From Litomosoides sigmodontis (taxonomy: Eukaryota > Nematoda > Chromadorea > Rhabditida > Onchocercidae): 64,000 bases of DNA. The DNA lies in assembly GCA_963070105.1 (NCBI GenBank), contig OY718808.1, positions 5,929,738 through 5,993,737 of the forward strand. The letters are read 5' to 3'. This document shows, one piece after another, positions 38,601 to 51,720 of the stretch. Positions within the stretch are counted from its first letter, which is position 1, and each line of letters starts with the position of its first letter. A program made the translations under genes and the position numbers. The notes under the pieces were generated by a model. The model was not told the origin of the DNA. It saw only the letters and a program-made list of their open reading frames with translations, and did not search any database.

Positions 38601-41178
38601 ATTATCTATTTTCCACAGATTTACAGATAAATGCAACCCACTTACTTTCTTTGCTTTCTTAATATTTAATTGTATTTAGGGATTCACCGGAAAACAGGCA
38701 GGTGTGTTGCTGTAAAATTGATTAATAAAATGAAATTTCCAACCAATAAAGAAGCAGCTCTTCGAATCGAAGTTGACATTTTGAGCGTAAGATTTCTGCA
38801 TCATTTGAAATTGCTTTTGCGTGGATAAGATCTAAGTATTTCAATTTCTATGCCTTATGTCTGTGCAAATAATTCAATTATATGTCAATTAATTTACAGA
38901 AAGTTAAACATCCGGGTGTGGTAGCATTCCAAGAAATGGTGGAAACAGCGGATCGAATATTCGTTGTTATGGAAAAGCTTAAGGGTGATATGTTAGAAAT
39001 GATTTTATGCAGCGAAAAAGGAAGGTTATCAGAACGGGTTACACAATTTCTTGTTTATCAGGTGCAGGTGTATCCTTCAATTCTTAATTAGCGCAATTTG
39101 GTTATAAAGAGAATGCGATCTCATCCTGTTAACCATTTGTTGAAAAATTCAAGCTTCTACTAAACTTGGTTGAAAGTAACTCCATTTTTTTCTCTTCAAA
39201 TTAAAGATATCTATTTTAAAAACTTGAAGCATTGTTACTAGGAATTATCTTTAATTGTGATTTATCATTTCTTAGTTGAAGTTGAAGAACTTGAAAATAT
39301 ATCTCTTTTCCCACTACAGTAATTTTCGAGTAAAGCCGCATGATGATGTATCTATGTATGCATAAGTCTTGAATCGACACTAATATAATTACATCAGTTC
39401 AATTACGTCAGAAACCTCGTGAGGAAATAATGTCGTTCAAATACGCAAATATTGTTTTCCTCCTAGTTAGAGTTCCTTTTTCCTCATTCAGAATTTCATT
39501 CGCATAGGTGGAATAGATGAACTGCTGTAATTCTGAAAGTTATTTTGGTGGATTAAACTCGACATTCTTTCAGATACTTATTGCATTACGGTATCTGCAC
39601 AACTTAAACATCGTGCACTGTGATCTGAAACCCGAAAATATTTTGCTAGCTTCTGATTCCGATTTCCCCCAGGTGATCTTTTTTGATTTTAATGGTAGTA
39701 ACGTAATTTGTGCATGCAGTTTGCATGCAGTTTTTATCCATGCAGTTTTCATTTTTTTTTTATTAAGTTGGGCATTTCAAAGAGAAACATTTTTTATTTC
39801 TAAAAGATCAAATTCAAGTTTGGTATTTTTCTGGACTTCTTCCTTACCTTTAAAATATTTGACTTAACAAAAGTCCGGAATAGTGCTTAAAGCAAAATAA
39901 TCATTAATTTCAGGATTTTTCTCTAACTGCATGAATTCTAGGTAAAACTTTGTGACTTTGGTTTTGCTCGGATTATTGGTGAACGAGGATTTAGGCGATC
40001 CGTTGTTGGCACACCTGCATACCTTGGTTAGTTCCTTCTTTAATTCGTATTCTACCGTAGCACGCCGAGGATATCGACTGAAATGATAAGCATTTGTTGA
40101 AGAATTTAAAAACTGGAATGAAATTCACCAAAACTTTCATCAATTCTAAAAACTATTTTTTTCTCTGCAAATTATGAATATCACTTTTCGCTTCAGCACT
40201 TTCAGACTGGTTTATCATTGCATCTTTCAAGCTTTTGTACTTAATTACTTATTACTAATCCATCTATCAGCATTATACATTATAACCCAAACCAACAAAC
40301 TACACACAGTAGAATTAACTACTTCGTGCCTTTATTGATAAAATTCAATCATTGGTAATTGATTTTTAAGCCCCAGAAGTGCTCTGTAATAAAGGATTTA
40401 ATCGGTCGTTGGATATGTGGTCCGTTGGTGTCATTGTATACGTCAGGTTAGACTTAAATCCTGGGATTTTCTCTTTAAAATTCTTTTAATCAAAAAACAG
40501 CACACTAGTACTTTTTGCTTTCAAAAAAATACTCTGAATCTTTACTACTAAATTTGCTGCACCTTTACTAATAAAATCAGTTTTAAAAGCAATAATATAT
40601 TGAATCCACATCTACTTTTCTCTTTATCCGTGTTTGATTCTCTTTAGATATAATAACTAGATGTTGTTCTCATTCTATAAAACCGCTGATGTTTAAAAAT
40701 TATCATTACCCCTGACACTCCACCGCACCATAACAAATTCAAATATTTTTAGTTTGTCCGGTACATTCCCATTCAACGAAGATCAGGATATCAGTGATCA
40801 AATTGAGGATGCCGACTTCATGTACCCTATAAACCCGTGGTGCGAAATCACAACTGTAGCAGTTGATTTTGTTAATAGTTTATTGCAAGTTAAAATGAAC
40901 AAACGATTAACGGTGTCGAAAGCATTAAGCCACAATTGGCTGCAGGCAAGTTGACGTTAACAAAATGCTCCATCCCTTACTTGAATTGTTCTCTATTTTT
41001 TTCTCACTTCTCATCAAGCTATGTATCACATGTTGCAACCTTCCAGAATTATCAGCTTTGGTCAGATTTGCGATCTCTAGAAAAAGAAGTTAGCGAACGA
41101 TTTTTGACACACGAATCAGATGATGCTCGATGGGCTAGTTATGAGAATGAACGTGGCTTGACAACCATTTATTTATAA
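32627..41178 (+). CDS. Protein kinase D (PRKD/DKF-type), 5' end not found
   Basis: Diacylglycerol-responsive Ser/Thr kinase. PH-domain exons: 32627-32728, 32901-32948, 33034-33130 and 37545-37832. They align with vertebrate PKD through [42 protein letters not shown] and the closing helix [16 protein letters not shown]. Kinase exons: 38059-38172, 38680-38786, 38900-39061, 39574-39672, 39942-40026, 40371-40446, 40753-40945 and 41047-41178, all in phase. Motifs: GSGQFG loop, catalytic-site Lys in [24 protein letters not shown], activation loop [27 protein letters not shown] and [11 protein letters not shown]. It ends TTIYL, a possible PDZ ligand. Introns after 37832 and 40945 start with GC. PH strand boundaries around 32728-32901 are tentative. 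The N-terminal C1 domains expected of the family are not visible in the window; they may be missed, or absent. Confidence 0.93.
33131..37544 (+). other. 4.4-kb intron inside the PKD PH domain
   Basis: Separates the exon ending VYYI (33130) from the exon carrying the PH C-terminal helix. It contains CT and GA microsatellites (34184-34197, 34995-35013) and several open frames under 100 codons with no family match. No nested gene was recognised. Confidence 0.7.
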
Positions 41179-41218
41179 ACAAATTTGGATACTACTCTAT
41201 TGGAGACTGGAGTGACAT

Positions 41219-41279
41219 AATAAAAGGAATTTTTTTACATCTAATCTGAGCAGGAAGTGCAAGCTTTAATTTCAATAAA
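41219..41279 (+). terminator. Poly(A) signals of PKD
   Basis: AATAAA at 41219-41224, 41 bases after the stop codon, and again at 41274-41279. Confidence 0.65.
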
Positions 41280-42844
41280 AATTCAGAAAATATCGAAAAC
41301 CATCCCCACTACACTAAATGAGAGCCTCTTTGCTAAAGCTCTTTTAGTAATCTTGAAAGGACATAACATTTGTAAATTATATCCACTAGCGTTATGCAAA
41401 TTTTAGTCACAATAATGCGTTTGCACGATAACGCTATATGCGTTTCATCACTGTTTTGACCTAAACTAATGCTATGTTTCGGGCATGTTTTTGCATGTTT
41501 AATTTTGTAAGATACAAAAGCCACAAACTATATGAGGATATCCTTTAATCTACCGCTTGTAGTAGTAGAAGCCATTTGCTCAATTATTTTTACTCCAGTT
41601 TGAAGTTAAATCAAATCGACAGGTTAAAGTCTTGTAGAATTCAAAATTAGGCGATGGATTATGCTTAAAGGATGGGGATATTACCATTAATGAGTAAGGT
41701 AAATATTTTTCAACGAACATTAAATCATTTATTCAGCGCGAAATTTTTTCCATAAAGTATCTGCATTTTTCTTCATAACGTACATTTACAAAAATTTCTA
41801 TGATATAAATGTACCAATGTCACAGGTAATTGAAACTGATGACATACTACATGCAAAAATTGCCTGCATTTTGATTGATGCAATTTGGAGATATTTCGTG
41901 TGATATTCTCGATTCAGTTTTATTTTTATTTTCTTCTAATGGGATCTATAACGTTACGATTTTAGCCATTGAAAATTATTTTTCGACAATTTGGTACCAA
42001 GTATAATCAGAATGATAGCAACTTAGCTATCCAAAAAGGGATTTTGCATGAGTATCATAACTAGCAAAACTCTTTATTTGTTATTAAAATCCCCGTTCGC
42101 TGAGGTAAATTTTGTCCGTAATAGCAGTAAAGATTCAGTAGAGTTTCGGAAGCAAAACTGATGATAAAAGCAAGATGAATGAGAAATATTTGACTTTTAC
42201 CTGACACCAATGCTGTGCAAAAATTCAGATTCTTTCCTAAACTAAACTGCATTTCCAGAAAAATCCAAACAATGGTAATCAAACTTTCGAAGAAGTTACT
42301 TATAGCTTTTAAATTATGACATCAGTATCAAGATTTTTTTCACCAGACAGGAAAATAGAGAAAAGAGTGCAGAAAAAGTCGGAATTTTTTAACAGCGCTT
42401 TTCCAGAGTCAATTTTAACATTATCATTATATAAAACTTTAGCGTCAAAAAGCAAAGATGATTTCAATCCACCCAGACACACATCTTTTCTGCAATTTCT
42501 CACTTTGTGTGTGAATGTATATGCTGTTAATGTTATAAAAGTTTAATACAACTCTCGGAATACAATAAGAACCAAATATGATGCATTTCGATTGGGATGA
42601 AAGTACGGACCTGACAAATCAACTACGATCAGAAATATCGGCCTAGTTTATAAAAAAATCTTCACTTTCCCTAAATTGTACTTAAGAGGTAGAAATGTAG
42701 ATTAATCCTAAACCACCCACTGTTTTGTGAAAATTTATTCTTTACTTTAAAGCTTAAGCACTTGAGTCAACAAAGATGTAAGCAAGTTAATTTGAAACTA
42801 AAAATGAACGCCAATGATTTCGATCTCAGAAATCTCTTGTCTAA
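41280..42844. other. Convergent intergenic region
   Basis: Lies between the 3' ends of PKD (+) and the ABC transporter (-). AT-rich, with short overlapping open frames on both strands at 42061-42546 but no recognised domain; no gene called. Confidence 0.6.
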
Positions 42845-42850
42845 TTTATT
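42845..42850 (-). terminator. Poly(A) signal of the ABC transporter
   Basis: TTTATT on the + strand reads AATAAA on the minus strand, about 125 bases beyond the transporter stop codon. Confidence 0.5.
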
Positions 42851-42972
42851 TATTGACGGATTACGCCCACTTCAAGCACATCACTAGATCACTGATTCAT
42901 TCTTGATATGTACCACCGCTTACATATTGCATTGTGCATTGTGCATGACTCATTTGATGCATGACTTACCAG

Positions 42973-45900
42973 CTATCTGAATCCAATCGCCTGCTTTTCC
43001 ACCAAATTTTTAAAAACGCCATCTTCGATGAGCATTAATTCATCAAATGTTCCAATTTCTTCTACTCTACCGTTATTAATAACCACAATTTGATCAGCAA
43101 ACTTGATCGTTGAAAGGCTACAAACAAAAGAACCTAATATTGTTCTTTTTCACAGATTGAATTTCTCTTGAAAAGAACAGTTTTTTCCCTCCATTATTTC
43201 TTAATCCTGCTTTTTACAAGACTGATAGGAAAGAAGCGATATTGTTTCCTTGAATAGCGGAAAATTTAAGGGAAATTCAAAAGCGACTCACCGATGAGCG
43301 ATAATAAGAACAGTTTTCTTACTGCTTTTAATCAATTTTAATATAGCTTTCCTAACTAAATCTTCACTTGTAGCATCCAAAGCACTTGTTGCTTCATCCA
43401 TAATGAGCATCATTGGGTCCTCAAGATCATGAAGTTCTTAATTTGACATAAAAACAGTAGCACAAAAAATATTTATATTATGGACCTGCAGCTCAACTGC
43501 CTATTATAGCATATTTTGAAATTTGGATCAGACTTAACCAGTTGCATATTAAAACTTAGATTTTAAAACAAACATTGATGAGTGCTCGAGCTATTGCGAT
43601 TCTTTGACGTTGGCCACCGCTTAGCATTGAAGTTCCATGCTCACCAACGATGGTTTCAAATCCGTCAGGAAGATTTTTGATAAAATTTAAAGCATTTGCT
43701 AGACTTGATGCTTCTTCCAACTAAAATTTCGAATGCTTCAATTTCCGAGAAAAACAGACTGAAGAAAAGTGGCAACAATAATAAACAAACAAACCTGAAC
43801 GTCCATTATTAATTCTGGATGTTTCGAACCATAAATAATATTGTTTCTTATTGTTGTCGAAAACAGAATTGGTTCCTGAAATATCGAATACTTTCAGAAA
43901 ATTCAAAAAATATTTCAGCAATACTTCATCAAAAAATAAATCATGACTTGATATAAGCAGTATTATTATTGGATTCATAAAAACCTGTGCCACAGTGCCG
44001 ATTTGTTGTCGCCAAAAAGATGGATCTATTGATTTTAAATCAACATTATCGATGAGAATATGTCCAGAATTAGAATCAAATAGCCTGAAATTGAACTTCA
44101 ACATAGTCTTACTCTAAACCATAAACATCCATTAATTATTTTCGTAGCAAAGATTTTTATTCTGGCAGCTAAATGATTATCAGATAGGTAGTTAATGAAA
44201 TACAGTGCAACAGAACCTCAGTATGAGATTAGCAATTGTACTTTTTCCGGAACCGGAGGGCCCAACTACAGCAGTAGTTTTGCCCGCTGGTACGTGGAAG
44301 GAGATGTCCGTAAACAGAAGCGGTCGATTAGGGTAGCCAAAACTGACATTTTTGAAAGTAATACCATCAGTGATATTCTTTTTCAACAGACCACCTGAAA
44401 GCTACGTAACTGCTGATAATCATTAAAAACACTAATCAGTTGATCGCCATAAATGTAATTGATTAAATGTTCATTACGACATCAACATTTGCTTACCTCT
44501 TACTGGAACTTCAGGAACTCGATTACGAAGCTCAAATAATCGCGCACTGGCACCTAGGCCTTTCATAAGTTCCGTATAAAAGTTCACCATTCCAGGAAGA
44601 CTTATAGCGCACAAACTCGCATACCAAATGAACGCAAGAAGATCACCTAAAATTTATTCCTCATTTCTCAGTTCATTATTACAAATGAAATTTAACACAT
44701 TTTACTCAGACTAGTCTTCATATCCTCCTAAATAGAAATAAAAAAAAAAGCTAACCGTATGTCAATGTTCCGATATTCATTAACTGTCCTCCGTAAGATA
44801 CAATTGTATAAAGGGAAGCAAGTATTGCTATTTCGTGCTAAAATGTTTTCACGAAATTGCGCGTTGGAATGAATTTCACATACTCGTAATTCCCCAATTA
44901 TAATAGCATTAGATCCCAAAGTGAGCGAGCAAAAAATGTTAAATTTGATATAAATTGTACCAGAGCTATCATGCAACCTGCAGCACGACCTTCACGACGA
45001 GAAACAACCCAAAGTTGATGAATTCTTTCCTTGTAAGTTTCACATTCCTTCAACTCGGAGACCAAAGTCCGTACGGTTACAATGTTTGAAAATTTTTCTG
45101 TAGCAACCTCAAATAACGAACAAATATAAACTTCCAATAATCATTTTCTTTGAATTGATAAATTGCACTTGTCAAGCCAAACTGAAAGGTATATGTAAAT
45201 GAAAATCAGTTGTAAACGACACAGATAAAGGCTTTCAATTCCATTAAACCCAGAAAAGCTTCATCTTATGTTGGCTACCACCTAAAACCTTTTGCTGCTA
45301 ACCTATTAACATAGTTGGCACGTCTGAGAGGGGCTAGACACAAAATATTAGACTAAAAATCTCACAATACCTCGTTGGATGCGGCAACTACCTCCTGCAT
45401 TTGTAGTGTATATTTTCTCTGTAAATTACCAAAACAATATCCTGAGGTTATAATTGCCGCTGTAAGGCATGTAACCACTTCAGACAACTCCGGCGATGTA
45501 TACACCTATCCTGGTAAATACATTCAAAGCAAATCAAACAACACTAAAGCGTGGAGTAGTAAATTTAATCGTTTCAAAAACATGGTACTGTTTTACGAAA
45601 CATAATGAAAATGTGTTTCAATCAAACAATATTCCCTCCCTCAAATATAACTTAAGACTTGAGAGTGGAACTGTTAAGTAAATACTGTTCATTATAATAA
45701 TGGGTAAAACATACCATAATAGCAGCAGAACCAAAGAAAGACATAAATGCGCGCGCACCAACAGTTAAATTTGATGAAACCGACTGACCCACAATTAGTG
45801 CGTCCGTTGAGAGACGGCTTACAATTTCACCAACCTTATTTCTGCCAAAGAAATTCATGTCCTGGTGAATAACTGACTTAAACACTGCTTGTCGCAAATT

Positions 45901-47146
45901 ATTAATGACGAGTTGACCTGAAATTTATATGAGCAAGTTTTTTAAACGACTTAAAACGATTTATATCCAAGAACTTAATCCCGCCCTTGAAATAGCTTTT
46001 ATTTGCTATCTGCACTTCAGATAAAAATCCAGATTTTTGTCACTGCAAAAGACATGGATAATGAACCAAAAGAAATAAAACAGTATAAAAGTTATAAATT
46101 TCTAGGTCTGTATTTTACACAAACTACGTTCATGTTTGATAAAAATTGTGTGGTCTTTTTCAAAATTAGTCCATCAAAATACCTGCAGTGTGCATACAAT
46201 AATGTCTGATACCGTAGGAAGCAGCAACGATGCAAAAAAGGCCGAATAGCATCATGTAATGTACTCTCAGATACTTGGCAGCCATGGTAAGATACACATT
46301 TTTATCATCGGTTTGACTTTCTCTCACGTTTCCTTCTTTCTCACAATTACCACTGATATCAATAAACATGAATATTATGCGGGGCAAAACGAGACCGATA
46401 GCGTTCCCAATCACCAAAAACAACAAACCAGCTAAAATAACTTGTTTTATCAATTCTTGAAAAATATAAGCATAAAAGAGTGTTGTAACCATGTGAGAAA
46501 GAAGAGGAAAAGTAATGAGACCCTAAAAAACAACTTACATATTATAGCAATATATTTTTCAAAACCTTACTGTATATTCGTCTCCTACAAGGATATGCGA
46601 GTGCAAAAATATCGCGCAAATCTTTCCACCGAACATTTCGAACCTTAGCTGGTTCTCGCTTCGCAGCTTTTGAAAGCTTGAATTATAACAAAAAATAAAA
46701 CAAACAGAACAAAAAAAATAAAGTCACTGTTTTTCGGACAATCTATTAAGGATAAAAAAATCTTCAAAGAATATTTCAAAAAGGAAAACACGATAATTAT
46801 ATCTTCCTAACCAAATCTTATTTTCGAGTTTAGAGTACAACAGGCTCATTTTCAAATTAGCGCAAATCTATGTGGAAAACACCGAGGAAATGCAATAACC
46901 ATTTCAACTTACATTCCTAACCAGGAACAGATAAGTGTTTCTCCTTAAACTGCCATTATTTAATCTCTGTAGGTTAGTTAGCGACTTCGGATAAAATACA
47001 GTGTATAAAGATCTGAAACTTACAAAAATGCTTCCCAAAATCTTTATAGAACAAACGCTGTAGCTACAAAGAAATGACTTCCCAAAGTGATTGTTTTCTA
47101 GCTTATAATGATTGTAAGCTTCAAAGAAATATAATACCCTACACAT
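42973..47146 (-). CDS. ABCB10-type mitochondrial half ABC transporter
   Basis: Six-helix plus one-ATPase half transporter; ABCB10 works as a homodimer in the inner mitochondrial membrane in haem and redox metabolism. Exons in gene order: 47146-46913, 46676-46571, 46431-46183, 45917-45715, 45505-45371, 45107-44961, 44837-44756, 44646-44497, 44394-44217, 44084-43985, 43875-43795, 43720-43574, 43419-43292 and 43117-42973; 694 residues with every phase matching. The membrane domain aligns with ABCB10 at [36 protein letters not shown] and [11 protein letters not shown]. ATPase motifs: Walker [10 protein letters not shown] (about 480), Q-loop TVAQEPILFS, signature LSGGQ (588), Walker B MLIMDEA (612) and IIAHRLSTI. 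The first exon is Arg- and Ser-containing and acid-poor near its end, compatible with a mitochondrial presequence, but its start (Met at 47146 or a later acceptor at TTTCAG near 47021) is unsettled. Convergent with PKD. Confidence 0.92.
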
Positions 47147-48225
47147 ATATGCAAGTTATTATAAAATACAGTTGTAGTAAAGTAAAAAAAAAAATGTTCG
47201 CAGGAAAACCCGAAAAGAATTAGTATGCATACCTAGTACTTGTCGAAAAAGATGATGACAGCCTCCACAGACCATATCGTGTGCAGAACAAATGACGTGA
47301 GATACATGCAATATTCATCAGCCCAACTATCCCTCCCACGCTCCCTTTTTGCGTTCCTTTTTGGAATTGATTCTATAACTAGCCAAATTACAAAGAAAAA
47401 ACGGGAAAGATTCGAATTATTCAACGTAAGGACCGCTGGAAATATGAGATTTTAAAACAATACCTTTGAAACTTGATTAACAGTGCAGGTGACTGTTGCA
47501 TATATCTATAAGGAACAAATTCAATTAAAGATAAACTTCAAATGAGGAAAGAAATGAAACCACAGAATGGAGCAGATCACGAAGTGGAGTATTTCTTGTG
47601 CTCAACCAATTGTAAACTCCATATATATATATATATGTGTGTATATGGTATTCTAAATCATCGAGAGAGTCGGGAACTCCTGAAGAAGTGAACAGCCATC
47701 CCACTCGCTAAGCAACTCAATAACACACCAGCCACCAGCCAGCAATCACTAATGCCGTTGTTTTGCATACAATCAAGTTCTGGCACTTCTCGGTTTCTTT
47801 ATGCCACTATCTCGTACCGAAGTGAAAACCAGCGTCTCTCATCTTGTCAAAGTTATAGAGTCCAATTCCTTTGTTACTTGGGGGGAGGTTTCGTTCCATT
47901 CATGGCTATTAGTTGTGTTCTGACGGTAAATAACACTGTACACTATGAGTTCATGATTTATTTTGTACATTTTTATCTAATTTATTTATCACGATTTGAT
48001 TTCAATATATAAGATCCACAGTGTGAAAATTTATTGAATGGATTCAAAATTATTTTAACTAATTCTAAATAGCATATGTATATTATTGCAAGTTATCCAT
48101 ATGATTTAAAAAAATAACAAAAAAAATGAGTTGCAGGTTATGCAAATAATAACTTCTTGTTCTTATCACTTGTGACTTTAATAATTTTGCAACAAGTTAT
48201 TTTCCAAATAGCAAAGGAAGCGATT
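47147..48225. other. Divergent intergenic region
   Basis: Between the 5' ends of the ABC transporter (-) and the zinc-finger gene (+), so probably holds both promoters. An AT dinucleotide run lies at 47621-47636. No clear core element or gene was recognised. Confidence 0.5.
47621..47636. repeat. (AT)n run
   Basis: Eight AT units followed by GTGTGT in the presumed promoter interval between two divergent genes. Confidence 0.8.
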
Positions 48226-50132
48226 ATGCGATCTGTGGCGGCAGCATCATCATCATCATCGCGTGAACAGGTGCTACACATTCAACTAGAAATTTTGTGG
48301 TATCTATTTAGAGTTAATTATTATTGTACATTTTAAGTACAGTTGGAAATTTCAAATGTCGAGGAGTTATGGTGACAAGATTATATTTCATCATCATATG
48401 ATTGTATTGAAGAATTTTTCGAGTCAGAAGAAAATACGGAATACGGTAGCAAACATTTGAATGATTAAAAGGTGTTAAAGCAACAAATTACTTTTATGCA
48501 GATTATAAATCGGCATCTAATATTCAAAATGAAGTGGACTTGTGAGCTGTGTGGCAAGAAACTTTCATCGAAACGTTCTTACGATGAGCATTTTAATGTG
48601 CACACGAATTTGCGACCCTTTGCTTGCAAACATTGCGGATATGCTGCCGGTAAATGCGCTTTTGTAATGCATTTCAAATGGAATACTTCGTCATAACATT
48701 AGTAATATGAGAAGCTATTTTAATGTGTAGTGGTTGGATTTAAAGAGTATCAACTGCGAGGCTTAATTACTTTTGTATATATGTAGAACTGCAGAGTCTT
48801 AATTCTTTAGGATAAAAGTCTCGGAGCAGTTACGATCTTTCGAGGTATTTGATTAACAATTTTGCTTTCAGCTAGCCAGATGACGTTAAGGCGACATACT
48901 TTACGAAATCACATTCCACGTCAAGCGTGGGGTTATCAGTGTCCGTACTGTGACGAAATGTACATGGAACCTGCAAGCTATCAACAGCACATTGGGTTGA
49001 TTTTAAATTACTGACTGCCTTCTTAATTTATACTTTGGCTAATTCAATTTTTGGCCAGCATGTTGCAACTGTTAGCAGAAAAATATAGTTAAAAATGGAA
49101 TTTAGAAAGGAAAAAAAGTCATTCCTTATAAAATAGTTTAGAGCTGTTCTACATAACGCTGCAAAATCCTCTTCCACTGCTGAAGCATGACAGAGTATCT
49201 CAAAGTAAGCATGATGAAAAGGCTCTGCTTGTGCTTTGCCGCATACACTTTTGTAGCTTCTGACATTTTCTTCATCGATTTGTATCTACCAGGGTTCTTT
49301 TGATACTGAGTTTTCAGAAATTTTTTATATAATTTTGTTTCAGATCGCGCCATTTTGGCCTTTCAGCAACGTTTGGTTGTCCACTACGGAGATGTACGTT
49401 TACAACTTGCTCATCAGCTTTCTTTCGTGATCATCTAGAAAAACATACTAATTTATCTTCGGACATCTACGAAGAGGCCAATTATAGACTCTTCAGGTTT
49501 GTTGTGGATGATAGATATGGTAAGTTTCTTAGAATTTTATACTCCGTTGAGGAAAAAAATATGTTTGTTTTAGGAAAATGAAACTGCTTTTATTTGTGCA
49601 TTCATGAAAAGTGCTTTGAATAATTGTTTTTCTAATTTTGATTCAAGGTGTTGGTTATGGCCGAAGGTCAATTGATATTCGGCGATTAGAGGTTTTGCGA
49701 AGATTAGAATCGTTAAAGAACGATAAGGAATACATGAAAACCCCACTCGTAATAGAAGAGGTTATTTTCTATGCAATTTTTTTCTGTTTAAATTGTACAA
49801 ATATTAACCAACTATCTCGTATATTCAATGAAAAATCACCTGTTGTTTTCCATTATAATACAGCGATTAATTTATAACGGTGTTTTCAAAAGACTTCACA
49901 TCTATCTTATATTTCTATTTTTAATGGTGCATGCTTATTTTAGATAAGAAAAGGTGACAAAGAAGAGAAAAATGAACCAAAGCTGTCGGATATGAACAGA
50001 GGATCTTATCATTCCATCTTTGAACCAGGAGAACTTGATTTTTTGAATGATGATATTAACCTTCCTGAAGTTGTCGTCAGTAATTTTGTCGATTGCCTTC
50101 AAGAAGGCATGGTTGAACCAGAACTTGATTAA
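48226..50132 (+). CDS. C2H2 zinc-finger protein, four fingers
   Basis: Exons 48226-48270, 48502-48649, 48872-48995, 49344-49519, 49648-49760 and 49944-50132; 264 residues in one continuous frame. Finger 1 CELCGKK...HFNVH, finger 2 CKHCGYA...HTLRNH (split by an intron), finger 3 CPYCDEM...HIGSRH (its last His is in the next exon), and finger 4 with CTFTTC...HLEKH. This suggests a DNA- or RNA-binding nuclear factor. The C-terminal third has no finger: a basic stretch GRRSIDIRRLEVLRRLE is followed by an acidic tail ending EGMVEPELD. The first exon (MRSVAAASSSSSREQ, built on an ATC repeat, donor GTGCTA) is tentative; an alternative start is the Met just before the first finger at 48529. I cannot place it in a named subfamily. 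Confidence 0.82.
49138..49353 (-). other. Antisense 71-codon ORF in a zinc-finger intron
   Basis: Opposite strand to the 348-base intron 48996-49343, with its ATG overlapping the first bases of the next zinc-finger exon. The predicted peptide starts MARSETKLYKKFLKTQYQ, is strongly basic (many Lys and Arg), and has an orderly amphipathic appearance. I recognise no family. It may be chance. Confidence 0.2.
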
Positions 50133-51720
50133 TTTAAGTATCATATATGAGTGCTTTTAGATTATTGTTTGGTCACCTGATATGATTTTCCACATCTTTA
50201 TCCGATGATTTAAAGTCTGTTCGAAAACTCTGCACCGTTTTGAATATTGTAGTTGTTTGAATACGTTTGAATATAAATCTAGAATGTGTTACAATTGCAT
50301 TTTCGCAGCACTGGGTGTGCTCTGGGTGGTGCTGAAAATTATTACTAGACGAATTTGTATTTCGAACGTATTGTATTTTATAAAAACGGTTTTTGATACC
50401 TTTGATTGCTAAATTAAGCATTATTTTAGATAGAAAAATACGATTGCATGAAGAGATATAGAAATAGTTTGAAATTTGTTGGAGATCAGAAATGTTGAAA
50501 TGTAAGCGGAACATCTTTTGAAGTTGTAATTGAACTTTGAAATTGCAATGTCTTTCTGAAATATAAAAACAATGAAATGAGACGCTTTTCAGCGGAGTGT
50601 TTGGTGTTCGTAAGTTTTAAAATCTGTAAATTCTTTGCAGAATAAGCAAACTGAGATTTTTTCCTACCAGTCCCAGATTTGCAAAGTGTTATAAATATTT
50701 TTCAATCTTATTGTGCACTTTCCCATGTTTCATTGCTGGAGTGAGTGCAGTATAGGGCTTTCTGTTCATTAGCAGGTGGTGCTAATTAAATGTTAGATGA
50801 AATTATCTAGGCTTTTGTAACATTTACAAGCGTTTGAAATGAAAAAAATCGGAGTAGCGCATTCCATAAATGCGGAACTTCCAGGAGCTTGCACAGTGGC
50901 AGCCACCACTACGCACTGTGCTATACTTCCATATGTTAAGCAACTTGTCAGCTACTTTTAACCGTTGGATAGTTACTTTATAGATAAAAATAGCCAGTTG
51001 AGATAGTCATTCTACTCCACTGGAAGAATCAGCCCCTCGCACATCAATCACGATAAAGTATTGTGTGTGCTCGGGAAGCTGAGTTTCATTGGAGGGAGTT
51101 GTAGGTGAAATGAAATCGGATTTGGGGCTGGAGATTTCTGTCTTCTGATCGATGGCAAGGTGCACTGAACTGGTTGGCTTGGGTGGTGGTTGCTTTCCAA
51201 TCTTTTTTTATGTTTTTAATCAGCCGTGTTTTGCAGTCTTAATTTCGAGAATAAGAAGAAGCATAGTGGGATTTATTCTTCAAATTCGAATTTTTCCATA
51301 TTTGACAAGATGAACCAATATTTGATATTGTCGAGTACGTAGTGCCGTATCCATATGGTTATACTAATAAATTAAAAAAACATACAATGAACTTCTAGTG
51401 TCTGTAAAAAAAACGATTTTTTTGCAGAGGTGGATATCAAAGGAGTAATTTAACTAAATGAAAAGTATACCAACAATGGATCTCTCCCTCAAAAGTAAGA
51501 TAATTATGGTTGATGGAAGCAGTTTTTTTGTATACTTTTGAGAGGATAAGCGAGAGAGGCGATTGCTATTTTGTAAAGAAGAGTTTCTTCATCTTCTAGC
51601 GGAATAGCAACAATTTTTAATAGTTATGCAGTGCATTCCAGATCGAATGTATGTGATGTGATATTTAAGGGAATACTTTTTCCTTCTCAACATCTTTTTT
51701 CTTGTTGTGCTGATCAGCCA
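50133..51720. other. Intergenic region, zinc finger to LKB1
   Basis: Contains an 8-bp inverted repeat GCACAGTG...CACTGTGC at 50891-50921 and no recognised gene. The last 60 bases are pyrimidine-rich and end in TGATCAG three bases before the LKB1 ATG, which fits a splice acceptor. Confidence 0.5.

Noticed and set aside
39570..39752. Minus-strand ORF across a PKD kinase exon
   Set aside because: Antisense shadow of the HCDLKPEN exon.
44898..44960. Extension of ABCB10 exon to the stop at 44898
   Set aside because: The family alignment is about ten residues too long with it. A donor at 44960 keeps phase and restores the expected length.
50891..50921. Inverted repeat as a histone-type or snRNA stem-loop
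   Set aside because: The 15-base loop and sequence do not match these RNAs, and no Sm site or histone gene is nearby.
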